Of a stretch of DNA of 64,000 nt, positions 17,529-25,647 are shown piece after piece. The DNA is taken from NCBI RefSeq assembly GCF_013267195.1, contig NZ_CP053941.1:868001-932000 (forward strand). Reading direction: 5' to 3'. The notes under the pieces were generated by a model, which had not been told where the DNA came from, did not search any database, and saw only the letters and a program-made list of their open reading frames with translations. The translations under genes were made by a program, and so were the position numbers. This DNA is from Halorubrum salinarum (GTDB lineage: Archaea > Halobacteriota > Halobacteria > Halobacteriales > Haloferacaceae). The number at the start of each line of letters is the position of its first letter. Position 1 is the first letter of the stretch.

Positions 17529-18512
17529 ATGAGCGAGGCCGACGAGCAGGCGGCTGCGACCGCGACGGGGCGGGAGATCTGGATCGAGAAGTACCGGCCG
17601 CAGTCGCTCGACGACATCCACGGGCAAGCGGAGATCGTCGAGCGCCTCCAGAGCTACATCGCGCAGGACGACGTGCCCCACCTGCTGTTCTCGGGGCCCG
17701 CCGGGATCGGCAAGACCACCGCGGCGACCGCCATCGCCCGCGAGATATACGGCGAGGACAACTGGCGCGGCAACTTCCTGGAGCTGAACGCCTCCGACCA
17801 GCGCGGGATCGACGTCGTCCGCGACCGGATCAAGGGGTTCGCGCGCTCGTCGTTCGGCGGCGACTTCCGGATCGTGTTCCTCGACGAGGCGGACAGCCTC
17901 ACCGACGACGCCCAGTCGGCGCTGCGCCGCACGATGGAGCAGTTCTCCGACAACACCCGGTTCATCCTCTCGTGTAACTACTCGTCGAAGATCATCGACC
18001 CGATCCAGTCGCGGTGCGCCGTCTTCCGGTTCTCGCCGCTCTCGGACGAGGCGGTCGGCGGGATGGTTCGCGAGATCGCGGCCGCCGAGGATATCGAAGT
18101 GACCGACGCGGGCGTCGACGCCCTCGTCTACGCGGCCGACGGCGACATGCGCCGCGCGATCAACTCGCTCCAGGCGGCGGCGACGACGGGCGACGTGGTC
18201 GACGAGGAGGCCGTGTACGCGATCACGGCGACCGCCCGCCCGGAGGAGATCGAGTCGATGGTGACCGACGCGCTGAGCGGGGACTTCGCCCGCGCCCGCT
18301 CGACGCTCGACACGCTGCTCACGGAGACGGGGATGGCCGGCGGCGACGTGATCGACCAGCTCCACCGCTCCGTCTGGGAGTTCGACCTGAGCGAGCGCGA
18401 GGCGGTGCGGCTGATGGAGCGCATCGGCGAGGCCGACTACCGGATCGCGGAGGGGGCCAACGAGCAGGTCCAACTGGAGTCGCTGCTCGCGGCGCTGTCG
18501 TTGGACGAGTAG
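17529..18512 (+). CDS. rfcS: Replication factor C small subunit
   Basis: A 327-residue AAA+ clamp-loader subunit. It has the RFC box near [13 protein letters not shown], Walker [10 protein letters not shown] at 56-64, Walker B FLDEAD near 118, sensor 1 SCNYSSKII, and the [12 protein letters not shown] motif with the arginine finger. The C-terminal collar domain follows from about 235. Together with RfcL it loads PCNA at primer-template junctions. No intein interrupts it, although rfc genes are frequent intein hosts in archaea. Dispersed repeat copy A begins about 40 nt after the stop. Confidence 0.96.
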   Translation: MSEADEQAAATATGREIWIEKYRPQSLDDIHGQAEIVERLQSYIAQDDVPHLLFSGPAGIGKTTAATAIAREIYGEDNWRGNFLELNASDQRGIDVVRDRIKGFARSSFGGDFRIVFLDEADSLTDDAQSALRRTMEQFSDNTRFILSCNYSSKIIDPIQSRCAVFRFSPLSDEAVGGMVREIAAAEDIEVTDAGVDALVYAADGDMRRAINSLQAAATTGDVVDEEAVYAITATARPEEIESMVTDALSGDFARARSTLDTLLTETGMAGGDVIDQLHRSVWEFDLSEREAVRLMERIGEADYRIAEGANEQVQLESLLAALSLDE

Positions 18513-18550
18513 GCTGTTTTCGGAACTCTACTCGTCGTTTTGTACCCTGC

Positions 18551-18647
18551 TGGCCACGAATCGACGGCGAACACCGCCAAAGCCCCAGCCGCTCGGCTGT
18601 ACGCAAGTGGCCACAGATCGACGGCTAACACCGCCAAAGCCCCAGCC
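18551..18647. repeat. 57-bp tandem duplication at the left end of repeat copy A
   Basis: The sequence TGGCCACGAATCGACGGCGA onward (18551-18590) recurs at 18608-18647 as TGGCCACAGATCGACGGCTA. Both stretches end in ACACCGCCAAAGCCCCAGCC. The duplicated unit includes the conserved left border of the dispersed element plus flanking DNA. Confidence 0.85.
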
Positions 18648-18883
18648 GGGAGGCGGGCGCACGCTCGCTGCGGTCCTCACTCGGTCGCTCACGGCGTTCG
18701 CTCCCTCGTTGCGGTCCTTACGTCGCCTGCGCCCGCCTCCCGGCTACCCCTTTGAGTCCCGCCCCGCACGGCACCTCACGCCTCCCCAGCCTCGCGGTTC
18801 GCGCTCTCCGAGCGCTCACCGCTCCCTCGCGCGTGCTCTTCGCGGCCGCCTTCGGCGGCCACTCGGAGGCACGCGCCGCCGCA
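18562..18883 (+). repeat. Dispersed ~270-bp non-coding element, copy A
   Basis: It runs from a duplicated left border (..GGCGAACACCGCCAAAGCC) to a right border near GGAGGCACGCGCCGCCGC. An 18-bp inverted repeat lies at 18644-18661 and 18728-18745 (AGCCGGGAGGCGGGCGCA and its exact complement). It is followed by ACCCCTTTGAGTCCCGCCCC and a GCCGCC-TTC-GGCGGC hairpin near 18850. The same sequence order is found, inverted relative to the window, at 40762-41030 and 56557-56886. No transposase or intact ORF is present. It fills the 413-nt gap between rfcS and the phosphoesterase gene. Confidence 0.92.
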
Positions 18884-18891
18884 GCAGGCGC

Positions 18892-18902
18892 GCTTTTTAA
18901 AA
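18892..18902 (+). promoter_or_regulatory. TATA-like promoter of phosphoesterase gene at element edge
   Basis: CTTTTTAAAAC lies 24-34 nt before the ATG at 18926 and only about 9 nt outside the right border of repeat copy A. It is the only AT-rich stretch there. Confidence 0.6.
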
Positions 18903-18925
18903 CACGCCGGCGCGGAGAGTCGGTT

Positions 18926-19459
18926 ATGCTCGTCGTCGTCTCCGACACGCACGCACGCGAGGAGTCGAGGCTTCAGGGGCGGACCGCCGAGGCGGTCCGC
19001 GAGGCCGATCTGGTGGTCCACGCGGGCGACTTCTACCGAGAGCCGGTGTTGGACGCGTTCCGGTCGGCCGCCGCGAGCCTCCGCGCCGTCTACGGCAACA
19101 ACGACGACGCCGCGATCCGCGACCGCGTCCCCGAAGTGCGGACCGTCGAGTACGCCGGGGTCCGGTTCGCGGTCACCCACCGGCACCGCAGCGGCGACAC
19201 CGGGCTCGTCATGCTCGGCCGCGGCCGCGACGCGGACGCCGTGATCTGCGGCCACAGCCACCGCCCGCGATTCGACGACTCGGGCGGGCTCCCGATACTG
19301 AACCCGGGGAGCCACGCGCAGCCGCGCGGGAACCGCCCGGCGCACGCGGAGCTGACGCCGGTCGACGGCGAGAGCGGAAACGGGCTGGACGGGCGGCTGG
19401 TGACGCCTGACGGCGAGGCCTTCGAGACGTTCCGCATCGAGGGCGGGAGCGCGGAGTAA
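18926..19459 (+). CDS. YfcE/MJ0936-type metallophosphoesterase
   Basis: A 177-residue calcineurin-like phosphoesterase of the small archaeal type. Metal ligands are visible in VVSDTH (8-10), HAGDF (about 35), YGNNDD, THRH, and CGHSHRPRF, ending with LNPGSHAQPRG. Family members hydrolyse phosphodiesters in vitro with Mn2+ or Ni2+; the natural substrate is unknown. The gene is preceded directly by repeat copy A and a TATA-like box at the edge of that element. It is convergent with the TRAP operon. Confidence 0.9.
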   Translation: MLVVVSDTHAREESRLQGRTAEAVREADLVVHAGDFYREPVLDAFRSAAASLRAVYGNNDDAAIRDRVPEVRTVEYAGVRFAVTHRHRSGDTGLVMLGRGRDADAVICGHSHRPRFDDSGGLPILNPGSHAQPRGNRPAHAELTPVDGESGNGLDGRLVTPDGEAFETFRIEGGSAE

Positions 19460-19795
19460 CGGGCGCGAGGAGCGGGCGCGCGAGGCCGTCGTGCGCGTCG
19501 GCGGGGACCGATCGCGACGCCCCGCGTGCGGCCGGACCGGCCGACGGTCGTGTGTACGGTGGAGGACCCGAGTCGGTGCGGGTGGGAACGCCGGCGGTCG
19601 GACGGCGGCCGGGGGAGGGGTTCTGGGCAGGGAGGGAGGCAGCGAGTCCGACCGGCCGGCGCGTCGGCCGGCGTCTCCGGGCGTGTGAGGGCCGAAGCGG
19701 GGGTCGCGTTTCCACCTACGAGCGGCGCGATCATATAGGTGTCCGAGGCGCAAACGAGCGTTTTAGTCACCGAAACGCGGCGGCCGCGGCCGACC
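19460..19795. other. Intergenic region without a supported gene
   Basis: This 336-nt stretch lies between two convergent genes. It is rich in G runs and short CCGGCC/GGCCGG palindromes around 19652-19671, and contains an isolated TATA-like CATATAG near 19734. I see no ORF with coding character, no tRNA and no copy of the dispersed element. Confidence 0.6.
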
Positions 19796-22522
19796 TCAGG
19801 CGGTCGTCGGCTCGCCGGAGGGGCCCGCGGGCTCGACGCTGGCCTTGCGCCGGTTCCTGACGGTGAGCGCGACGAACAGCACGAGGCCGACGCCGCGGAG
19901 CGTCAGGTCGAGCAGGAGCGCGTTCACCGAGACGCTGACCCCCGCGAGGCCGAGGACGTCGAAGACGGACTCCGAGAGCAGCCGGGGCGCCATGAGCAGC
20001 AGCGAGCTGAGCGCGAACGCGGCGCGCTCGGGCTTCGGGACGTTCGCGTACAGCGTCCCGATGACGGTCGCGCCCAGCGCCACGACGCCGAGGAAGACGC
20101 CGACGACGGGGATCAGGATCTCCGGCACGGAGTACGACAGCTCCGCGAGGTCGGCGAAGTTGACGACGCGGTACTGCTCGCGGAGCGGCAGTTCGTCGGC
20201 GTTCGCCTTCTCGCGCAGGAGGACGATCCCGGGGGCGAGCACGAACGCGAAGGGGACGATCGCCTTGTTCAGCGACAGCGAGAACGCCTTCACGCCGGTC
20301 TCGAACGGGTCCGACTTCGCCACCCCGCTCGCGGCGTAGGCGGCCACCGCGACCGGCGGCGTGATGTCGGCCATCACGCCGAAGTAGAGGATGTACAGGT
20401 GCGCCGCGAGCAGCGGGATCCCGAACTCGACGAGCGGCGTCGCGAGCATCGAGATCAGGATGATGTACGTCACGGTCGTCGGCATCCCCATCCCGAGGAT
20501 GATGCTCGCGACCGCGGTGACGAGCAGCATGACGACGATGGACCCGCCGGACAGCTCCAAGAGGAGCGAGGTGAGGTTCGGGCCGAGCCCGGAGACGCTG
20601 ATGACGCCGGGAATGATCCCCGCCGCGGCGACCGCGATGACGACAGGAACGGCCGTGCGCGCGCCCTCCTCCATCGACTTCACGACGAAGGTCCCGACGC
20701 GGAACAGCTGGTTGTCGCCGAGGTCGCGACCGGTCCGCTCGCCGGCGGACTCGGCGGCGGTCTGGACGGTCGGGTTCAGGTCGAGCACCGCCGACTGGAC
20801 GTCGGCGTGGACGATCATCGTCGCGACGCTGCCGAGCATCGCGTACCACCCGATCCGCGGGCCGATGACCGCGAGGGCGTCGCCGAGCGGGACCCCGGCC
20901 CCGCCGGCGCCGGCGAGGAGTCCGGTGATCGGGACGCCGGCGACGGTGTAACTCGCCAGCTCGGCGCCGAAGATGGCCGCCGTCGACGCGAGGAGGAACG
21001 CCCGGGTCTGTTCGCTGTACGCCGCGATGAACGCGATGAGCGCGACCAGCGCGACGAGCGTGAACCACGCCGACCGCGACACGGAGAGCCGGGCGCCGAT
21101 CAGGTAGTAGAGGAGCAGCACGATGGGGACCAGGTAGAACCACCCGCGCTTGAGGTGGGTCCCGAGCGACACGGTGTCGGCGTCGACGCCGCCGATCCCC
21201 TGTTGGACAGCCTTGAGGTGGACCATCACCCAGACGCCGAAGAAGAAGACGATCGCCGGGATCGTCGCGAGGATGATGATCTCGCGGAACGGCGTCGCGG
21301 TGTACTGGACCATGAGGAACGCCGCAGCCCCCATCACCGGGGGCAGGATCTGGCCGCCGGAGGACGCCGACGACTCGACCGCCCCGGAGAACTCGGGCGA
21401 GTAGCCCGACTTCTTCATCAGCGGGATGGTGAACGCGCCCGTCGTGACCGTGTTCGCGATCGACGAGCCCGAGATGGTGCCCATGAAGCCGCTGGCGAGG
21501 ATGCTCGACTTCGCCGGGCCGCCCTTCCGGTGGCCGGTGGCGGCGTACGCGAGGTCGATGAACCACTGGCCCGCGCCGCTCATCTCGAGGAACGAGCCGA
21601 ACAGGATGAAGATGTAGATGAAGCTGACGGAGACGGTGACCGGGATCCCGAACACCCCGTTTTCGGTGTTGTACCACAGGTTCTGGATGATGTCGGGCCA
21701 GGTGAACTGGGGGATCGCGAGGAGTCCGACGAACGGCGTGTTACCGCTGATGAGGTACCCCCAGCGGGCGTACACGATGAAGCTGGCGACGATGATCATG
21801 AGCGGCAGCCCGAGCGTCCGCCGGGTGGCCTCCAACACGAGGAGGACGCCGAGCACGCCGAGCAGCATCGCGTAGGAGTACTCGCTGACGAACGGGACGC
21901 CGCCGAGCAGCGGTTCGAGGACCGAGTAGACGCCGGTGATCGGGCGGCCGGACTCGAGCCCGAAGGCGCGGATGTCGCGGATCTCCCGGAACTCGGTGAG
22001 GAAGTAGACGACCGCGAGCAGCGAGACGACCATACAGGCCACGTCAAAGGGCGTGACGCGGCTGCGGTCCGGGTCGACGAACGCCCACCGGACCGCGCGC
22101 CGAACGCCGTCGAGGGCCCGCGAGAGCGGGTTCGAACCGCCGAGGCGGTTCACGGCGGCGTCGACCGCCCCGCCGAGCCGCCGCGAGAAGGGCCCGTCGC
22201 CCATGGTGGCCGGGAACATCAGGAAGGTGAGCACGAGCGCGAAGCCGACGTGGACCGCGTTGGCCTGGAGCAGTTGGAGCGAGATCTGTATCGGCCGCAC
22301 CGCGAACAGGCCGAGATCGACCGTCGGCAGCGGTATCGTGAAGGTGAAACTGCGCGCCGCGAGCGCCAGTTGGAAGAGCGAAAAGCAGATCCCGATGACC
22401 GCGACGGCGAGTGCGGCGAGCCCCTGTAACGACCGCCGGCGCTCGATCTCGTCGATTATCTCGTCGGCCTCTTCTCTGGAAATCTCCTCGGCGTCGTCCG
22501 GTTGTGTGTCGTTCGTGCTCAT
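19796..22522 (-). CDS. TRAP transporter fused permease (DctQM type)
   Basis: A 908-residue polytopic protein joining the small (4TM) and large (12TM) TRAP permease domains, as usual for TAXI-type systems. Hallmark segments include SGSSIANTVTTGAFTIPLMKKSGY, GGQILPPVMGAAAFLM and MADITPPVAVAAYAASGVAKSD. It drives sodium-coupled uptake of a carboxylate-like substrate captured by the TAXI binding protein encoded upstream. Its start overlaps the stop of the DUF1850 gene by four bases. The extreme N-terminus (~35 residues) is acidic and cytoplasmic. Confidence 0.94.
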   Translation of the reverse strand: MSTNDTQPDDAEEISREEADEIIDEIERRRSLQGLAALAVAVIGICFSLFQLALAARSFTFTIPLPTVDLGLFAVRPIQISLQLLQANAVHVGFALVLTFLMFPATMGDGPFSRRLGGAVDAAVNRLGGSNPLSRALDGVRRAVRWAFVDPDRSRVTPFDVACMVVSLLAVVYFLTEFREIRDIRAFGLESGRPITGVYSVLEPLLGGVPFVSEYSYAMLLGVLGVLLVLEATRRTLGLPLMIIVASFIVYARWGYLISGNTPFVGLLAIPQFTWPDIIQNLWYNTENGVFGIPVTVSVSFIYIFILFGSFLEMSGAGQWFIDLAYAATGHRKGGPAKSSILASGFMGTISGSSIANTVTTGAFTIPLMKKSGYSPEFSGAVESSASSGGQILPPVMGAAAFLMVQYTATPFREIIILATIPAIVFFFGVWVMVHLKAVQQGIGGVDADTVSLGTHLKRGWFYLVPIVLLLYYLIGARLSVSRSAWFTLVALVALIAFIAAYSEQTRAFLLASTAAIFGAELASYTVAGVPITGLLAGAGGAGVPLGDALAVIGPRIGWYAMLGSVATMIVHADVQSAVLDLNPTVQTAAESAGERTGRDLGDNQLFRVGTFVVKSMEEGARTAVPVVIAVAAAGIIPGVISVSGLGPNLTSLLLELSGGSIVVMLLVTAVASIILGMGMPTTVTYIILISMLATPLVEFGIPLLAAHLYILYFGVMADITPPVAVAAYAASGVAKSDPFETGVKAFSLSLNKAIVPFAFVLAPGIVLLREKANADELPLREQYRVVNFADLAELSYSVPEILIPVVGVFLGVVALGATVIGTLYANVPKPERAAFALSSLLLMAPRLLSESVFDVLGLAGVSVSVNALLLDLTLRGVGLVLFVALTVRNRRKASVEPAGPSGEPTTA

Positions 22523-23034
22523 GAGAATACGTCCGTGAGGCCCCGGCGTTCCACGCGGATCCGAACGTCCCTCGCGTCGGTCTCCGCGACCAGGTCGTAC
22601 CGGGTGTCCTCGACGATCAGAGTGTGGTTAGCGATCCGCCCCGGAGAGACCGACAGGGTCTCGAGCGTCGTTATCGGCCCGGGCGGGTCGTAGACGAAGG
22701 TGCCGTTGACGTTCGTGACGTTCACCCGCGACGGGAGTCCCCAGCCGTACGACTCGAACTCCATGCGCGTGTTCACGAGCGTCTCGCCCTCGACGCGGTA
22801 CTCGTCGTACACCGGGGTCTTCTCGACGCTGTGGGTGTACGACAGCGCGACCGTGCTCCCGTCGTCGACCGGGTGCGTCAGGTAGCGCTCGCCGGTGTCG
22901 ATCCCCTCGACGACGAGCACCTGTCCGGAGGGGGCCGCGACGGCGGCGCCGGCGATCGACAGACACAGCGCGACCGCTACCACCGCGAGCGCCGGGCCGA
23001 GCAGGTCTCGCGAAGTCGCGTCTCGAAGTACCAC
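22519..23034 (-). CDS. DUF1850 protein of TRAP-TAXI operon
   Basis: A 171-residue exported protein with an N-terminal hydrophobic segment (about 12-33) and the conserved DUF1850 segments ALSYTHSVEKTPVYDEYRV and NTRMEFESYGWGLPS. DUF1850 proteins accompany TAXI-type TRAP transporters, but their role is not known. The start is a GTG at 23034, and its end overlaps the permease start by ATGA-type coupling. A 122-nt spacer containing a strong hairpin separates it from the binding-protein gene upstream. Confidence 0.87.
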   Translation of the reverse strand: MVLRDATSRDLLGPALAVVAVALCLSIAGAAVAAPSGQVLVVEGIDTGERYLTHPVDDGSTVALSYTHSVEKTPVYDEYRVEGETLVNTRMEFESYGWGLPSRVNVTNVNGTFVYDPPGPITTLETLSVSPGRIANHTLIVEDTRYDLVAETDARDVRIRVERRGLTDVFS

Positions 23035-23084
23035 GTGTGATGTTCAGGTGCGGTGACGAGTTTCCCGCGTCGGGCGGAGTGCGA

Positions 23085-23116
23085 GCGCCGCGTCTCGCGG
23101 ACGGAGACGCGGGCGC
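23085..23116 (-). promoter_or_regulatory. Hairpin between TAXI binding-protein gene and DUF1850
   Basis: Arms GCGCCGCGTCTC (23085-23096) and GAGACGCGGGCGC (23104-23116) pair over 12 bp with one bulge around a 7-nt loop. It lies in the only sizeable gap of the TRAP operon. Such structures often protect or limit the mRNA so that the binding protein is made in excess over the permease. Confidence 0.6.
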
Positions 23117-23156
23117 GAAGCGGTGCGTCGCCGCCGGAGCCGACCCACGGGGCCGG

Positions 23157-24119
23157 TCAGGCGTCGAAGTACGCCGCGGCGCCCTCGTGCAGCTCGATGG
23201 ACATCCCGTCCTGAGCGCTGTCGGCGGAGATGAAGTCGGTCTTGATGCTCAGCTCGCCGACGTTGTCGAAGATGGCGCCCGTCACGGTCTCGACGGTATC
23301 GGCCGGGACGCCGGCGTGGGTGGCTATCATCGCCTGGACCGCGACGGTCTCGACGTCGCTGTCGATGCCCGTGTAGGTGCCGCCGGGGATCGTGTCGTCG
23401 GCGAACCACGAGGCGGCGTCCTTGACGGCCTGGCGGTTGTCCCCCTGGATCGGGACGATGTTGATGTCGTTCGTGGTCGCGAGTTCCTCGATGGCCCCGA
23501 CCGGCCAGCCGCCGACGACGAACGCGGCGTCGATGTCCCCGTTCGCGAGCTGTTCGGAGGCCTGCGAGAAGCCGGCGTTCTGCTCGTTGTAGTCGCTGAT
23601 GCCGACGGCCTCGAGGATCTGGTTCGCGTTGACCTGCGTCCCGGAGCCGAGGTCGCCCGTGTTGATCGTCGCGCCGCTGAGGTCGGAGAGCGACTCGATA
23701 CCGGAGTCCGACAGGGTGACGACCGTGATCGTCTCAGGGTACAGCGTCGCGACGCCCTGCAGGTTCTCGACGGCGTTGCCCTCGAACGTGTCGATGCCCG
23801 TCCCGTTCTTCGCGAAGTAGGCGATGTCGTTCTGGATCAGCGCGAAGTCGGCGGACTCGTCGCCGAGGCTACCGACGTTCTCGACGCTCGCGCCCGTCGA
23901 CTGGACGTTCAGCGAGAAGTCCGTGTTCTCCTCGACGACCGTCTTGATCTCGTTCGAGAGCGGAAAGTACGTCCCTCCCGTCCCTCCGGCGTGCCAGCTC
24001 AGGCGGGAGCCGTCACCGCCGTCGCCGCCGTCGCCGCCGCCGCTACACCCGGCCAGCGCCGCGACGCCGGCCACACCGATCGCTTCCAGTACCTGCCGTC
24101 TGTTCTGTTTGTCCGTCAT
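23157..24119 (-). CDS. TAXI-family TRAP solute-binding lipoprotein
   Basis: A 320-residue extracellular substrate-binding protein. The N-terminus has a twin-arginine type signal (NRRQVLEAIGVAGVAALAGC) with a lipobox cysteine at residue 25, then a Gly/Asp linker. The mature part begins LSWHAGGTGGTYFPLSNEI, the TAXI signature. It captures a small organic acid outside the cell and delivers it to the fused permease. It is the first gene of the three-gene operon and has its own clear TATA box. Confidence 0.93.
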   Translation of the reverse strand: MTDKQNRRQVLEAIGVAGVAALAGCSGGGDGGDGGDGSRLSWHAGGTGGTYFPLSNEIKTVVEENTDFSLNVQSTGASVENVGSLGDESADFALIQNDIAYFAKNGTGIDTFEGNAVENLQGVATLYPETITVVTLSDSGIESLSDLSGATINTGDLGSGTQVNANQILEAVGISDYNEQNAGFSQASEQLANGDIDAAFVVGGWPVGAIEELATTNDINIVPIQGDNRQAVKDAASWFADDTIPGGTYTGIDSDVETVAVQAMIATHAGVPADTVETVTGAIFDNVGELSIKTDFISADSAQDGMSIELHEGAAAYFDA

Positions 24120-24143
24120 ACCAATATAACCCAGAACGATACA

Positions 24144-24153
24144 GCTATATAAC
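24144..24153 (-). promoter_or_regulatory. TATA box of TRAP-TAXI operon
   Basis: On the minus strand TTATATAGCT lies 25-34 nt upstream of the ATG at 24119, inside a 60-nt AT-rich island. A second weaker ATATT occurs close to the start. Confidence 0.7.
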
Positions 24154-24315
24154 TGTGTTCATGAGGAGAGTAAACAATACCCACTATACGGGGTCGCAGA
24201 GCGGGCCTCGCGACGGTGGGACAGGCTCGTGGGGACGTGCGACGGGGGCGCGGCGCGCGCCGGTCCCCGCCGCGTCGCCCGAAACGCATAACACCGTCCC
24301 GACGGATTCACGTCT

Positions 24316-24444
24316 ATGCTCCCGGTACAGCCGCTGTTCGTGCTTCTGTTGGTGGGTCTTCTCGGGCTGTTCTTCTTCGGGTTCCTCCTCGTCCGGCGCA
24401 CGGTGAGGGGGCTGAACGAGGGGTACAACGACGGGCGGAACTGA
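24316..24444 (+). CDS. 42-residue single-TM protein upstream of phosphate transporter
   Basis: A very small protein: one hydrophobic helix (about 5-26, rich in Leu/Phe) followed by a positively charged RRTVRGLNEGYNDGRN tail, so the C-terminus is probably cytoplasmic. Its TGA overlaps the ATG of the PiT transporter gene (TGATG), which implies translational coupling. Similar tiny membrane proteins are annotated in haloarchaea without function. It could be a transporter accessory subunit. It is below the length most gene callers report. Confidence 0.72.
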   Translation: MLPVQPLFVLLLVGLLGLFFFGFLLVRRTVRGLNEGYNDGRN

Positions 24445-25619
24445 TGGTCGTCGTCACCGCCGCGACGCTCGTCGTCGCCGCCGCGGCCAGCCTCTTCATG
24501 GCGTGGTCGATCGGCGCGGGCTCGTCGGGGTCGACCCCGTTTGCCCCCGCGGTCGGCGCGAACGCCATCTCCGTGATGCGGGCCGGCCTGATCGTCGGCG
24601 TCCTCGGGCTGCTCGGTGCGACGCTTCAGGGGGCGAACGTGACGGAGGCGGTCGGGACCGAGCTGATCGGCGGCGTGACGCTCACGGCCGCGGCGGCCAT
24701 CGTCGCGCTCGTCACGGCCGCCGCGCTCGTCGCCGTCGGCGTGTTCGCGGGCTACCCGATCGCGACGGCGTTCACCGTCACCGGGGCGGTCGTCGGCGTC
24801 GGCCTCGCGATGGGGGGCGACCCGGCGTGGCCGAAGTACGCCGAGATCGCGACGCTGTGGGTGCTCACCCCGTTCGTCGGCGGCGGCGTCGCCTTCGGCG
24901 TCGCCCGCATGCTGATCGGCGAGTCGCTGCCCGAGCGCCCGCTGACCGCGGCGCTCGCCGGGCTCGTGGGCGCGCTCCTCGCGAACGTCGGGTTCGCGCT
25001 GCTCGGGCCGGCCGGCGAACAGGCGTCGGTCGCGTCCGTCCTCGGCACAGAACTGGGGATCGGCGGCGCGGGGCCGCCCGCGGTGACCCTCGGGATCGCC
25101 GCCCTGGTCGCGGTCGCCGTGTACGCCGACCTCGGCCGCGACCGCGAGGGCGCCCAGCGCCGGTTCCTCTTGGCGATGGGCGGCCTCGTCGCGTTCTCGG
25201 CCGGCGGGTCGCAGGTGGGGCTCGCGATCGGCCCCCTCGTCCCGATCTTCAGCGAGGTCGGGGTCCCGCTGTGGGCGCTGCTCGTCGGCGGGGGCGCCGG
25301 GCTGCTGGCCGGGTCGTGGACGGGCGCGCCGCGGATGATCAAGGCGCTCGCGCAGGACTACGCCTCGATGGGGCCGCGGCGGTCGATCTCCGCGCTGATC
25401 CCGTCGTTCGCGATCGCGCAGACCGCCGTCGCGTTCGGGATCCCCGTCTCGTTCAACGAGATCATCGTCTCCGCGATCGTCGGCGCGGGCTACGCCGCGG
25501 GCGACGCGGGCGTCAGCCGGAAGAAGATGGGGTACACGGTCCTCGCGTGGATCGGGTCGCTCGTCGGCGCGTTCACGCTCGGATTCAGCCTCTACACGGC
25601 GGTCGACTTCGTCGTCTGA
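24444..25619 (+). CDS. PiT-family inorganic phosphate transporter
   Basis: A 391-residue integral membrane protein of the PHO4/PiT family. The internal duplication is visible in GANAISVMRAGLIVG near residue 33 and the later inverted half with GIPVSFNEIIVSAIVGAGYA. These proteins import phosphate with Na+ or H+. The ATG at 24444 is chosen since it overlaps the stop of the preceding 42-residue membrane protein. The gene ends 28 nt before the convergent YgfZ-like gene. Confidence 0.9.
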   Translation: MVVVTAATLVVAAAASLFMAWSIGAGSSGSTPFAPAVGANAISVMRAGLIVGVLGLLGATLQGANVTEAVGTELIGGVTLTAAAAIVALVTAAALVAVGVFAGYPIATAFTVTGAVVGVGLAMGGDPAWPKYAEIATLWVLTPFVGGGVAFGVARMLIGESLPERPLTAALAGLVGALLANVGFALLGPAGEQASVASVLGTELGIGGAGPPAVTLGIAALVAVAVYADLGRDREGAQRRFLLAMGGLVAFSAGGSQVGLAIGPLVPIFSEVGVPLWALLVGGGAGLLAGSWTGAPRMIKALAQDYASMGPRRSISALIPSFAIAQTAVAFGIPVSFNEIIVSAIVGAGYAAGDAGVSRKKMGYTVLAWIGSLVGAFTLGFSLYTAVDFVV

Positions 25620-25647
25620 GCCGCGGCGGGCGCCGTCAGCGGGACGA

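Noticed and set aside
18562-18883. Peptide-like ORF with ANTAKAPA... shared by the dispersed elements
   Set aside because: The frame looks similar in the three copies but has no start codon in common, shifts after about 25 codons, and is interrupted or changed by insertions. The conservation is of structure and borders, so I treat it as non-coding.
19460-19795. Possible gene in the gap before the TRAP operon
   Set aside because: Only Arg/Gly-rich frames with no homology-like motif occur, and the strand composition does not look coding.
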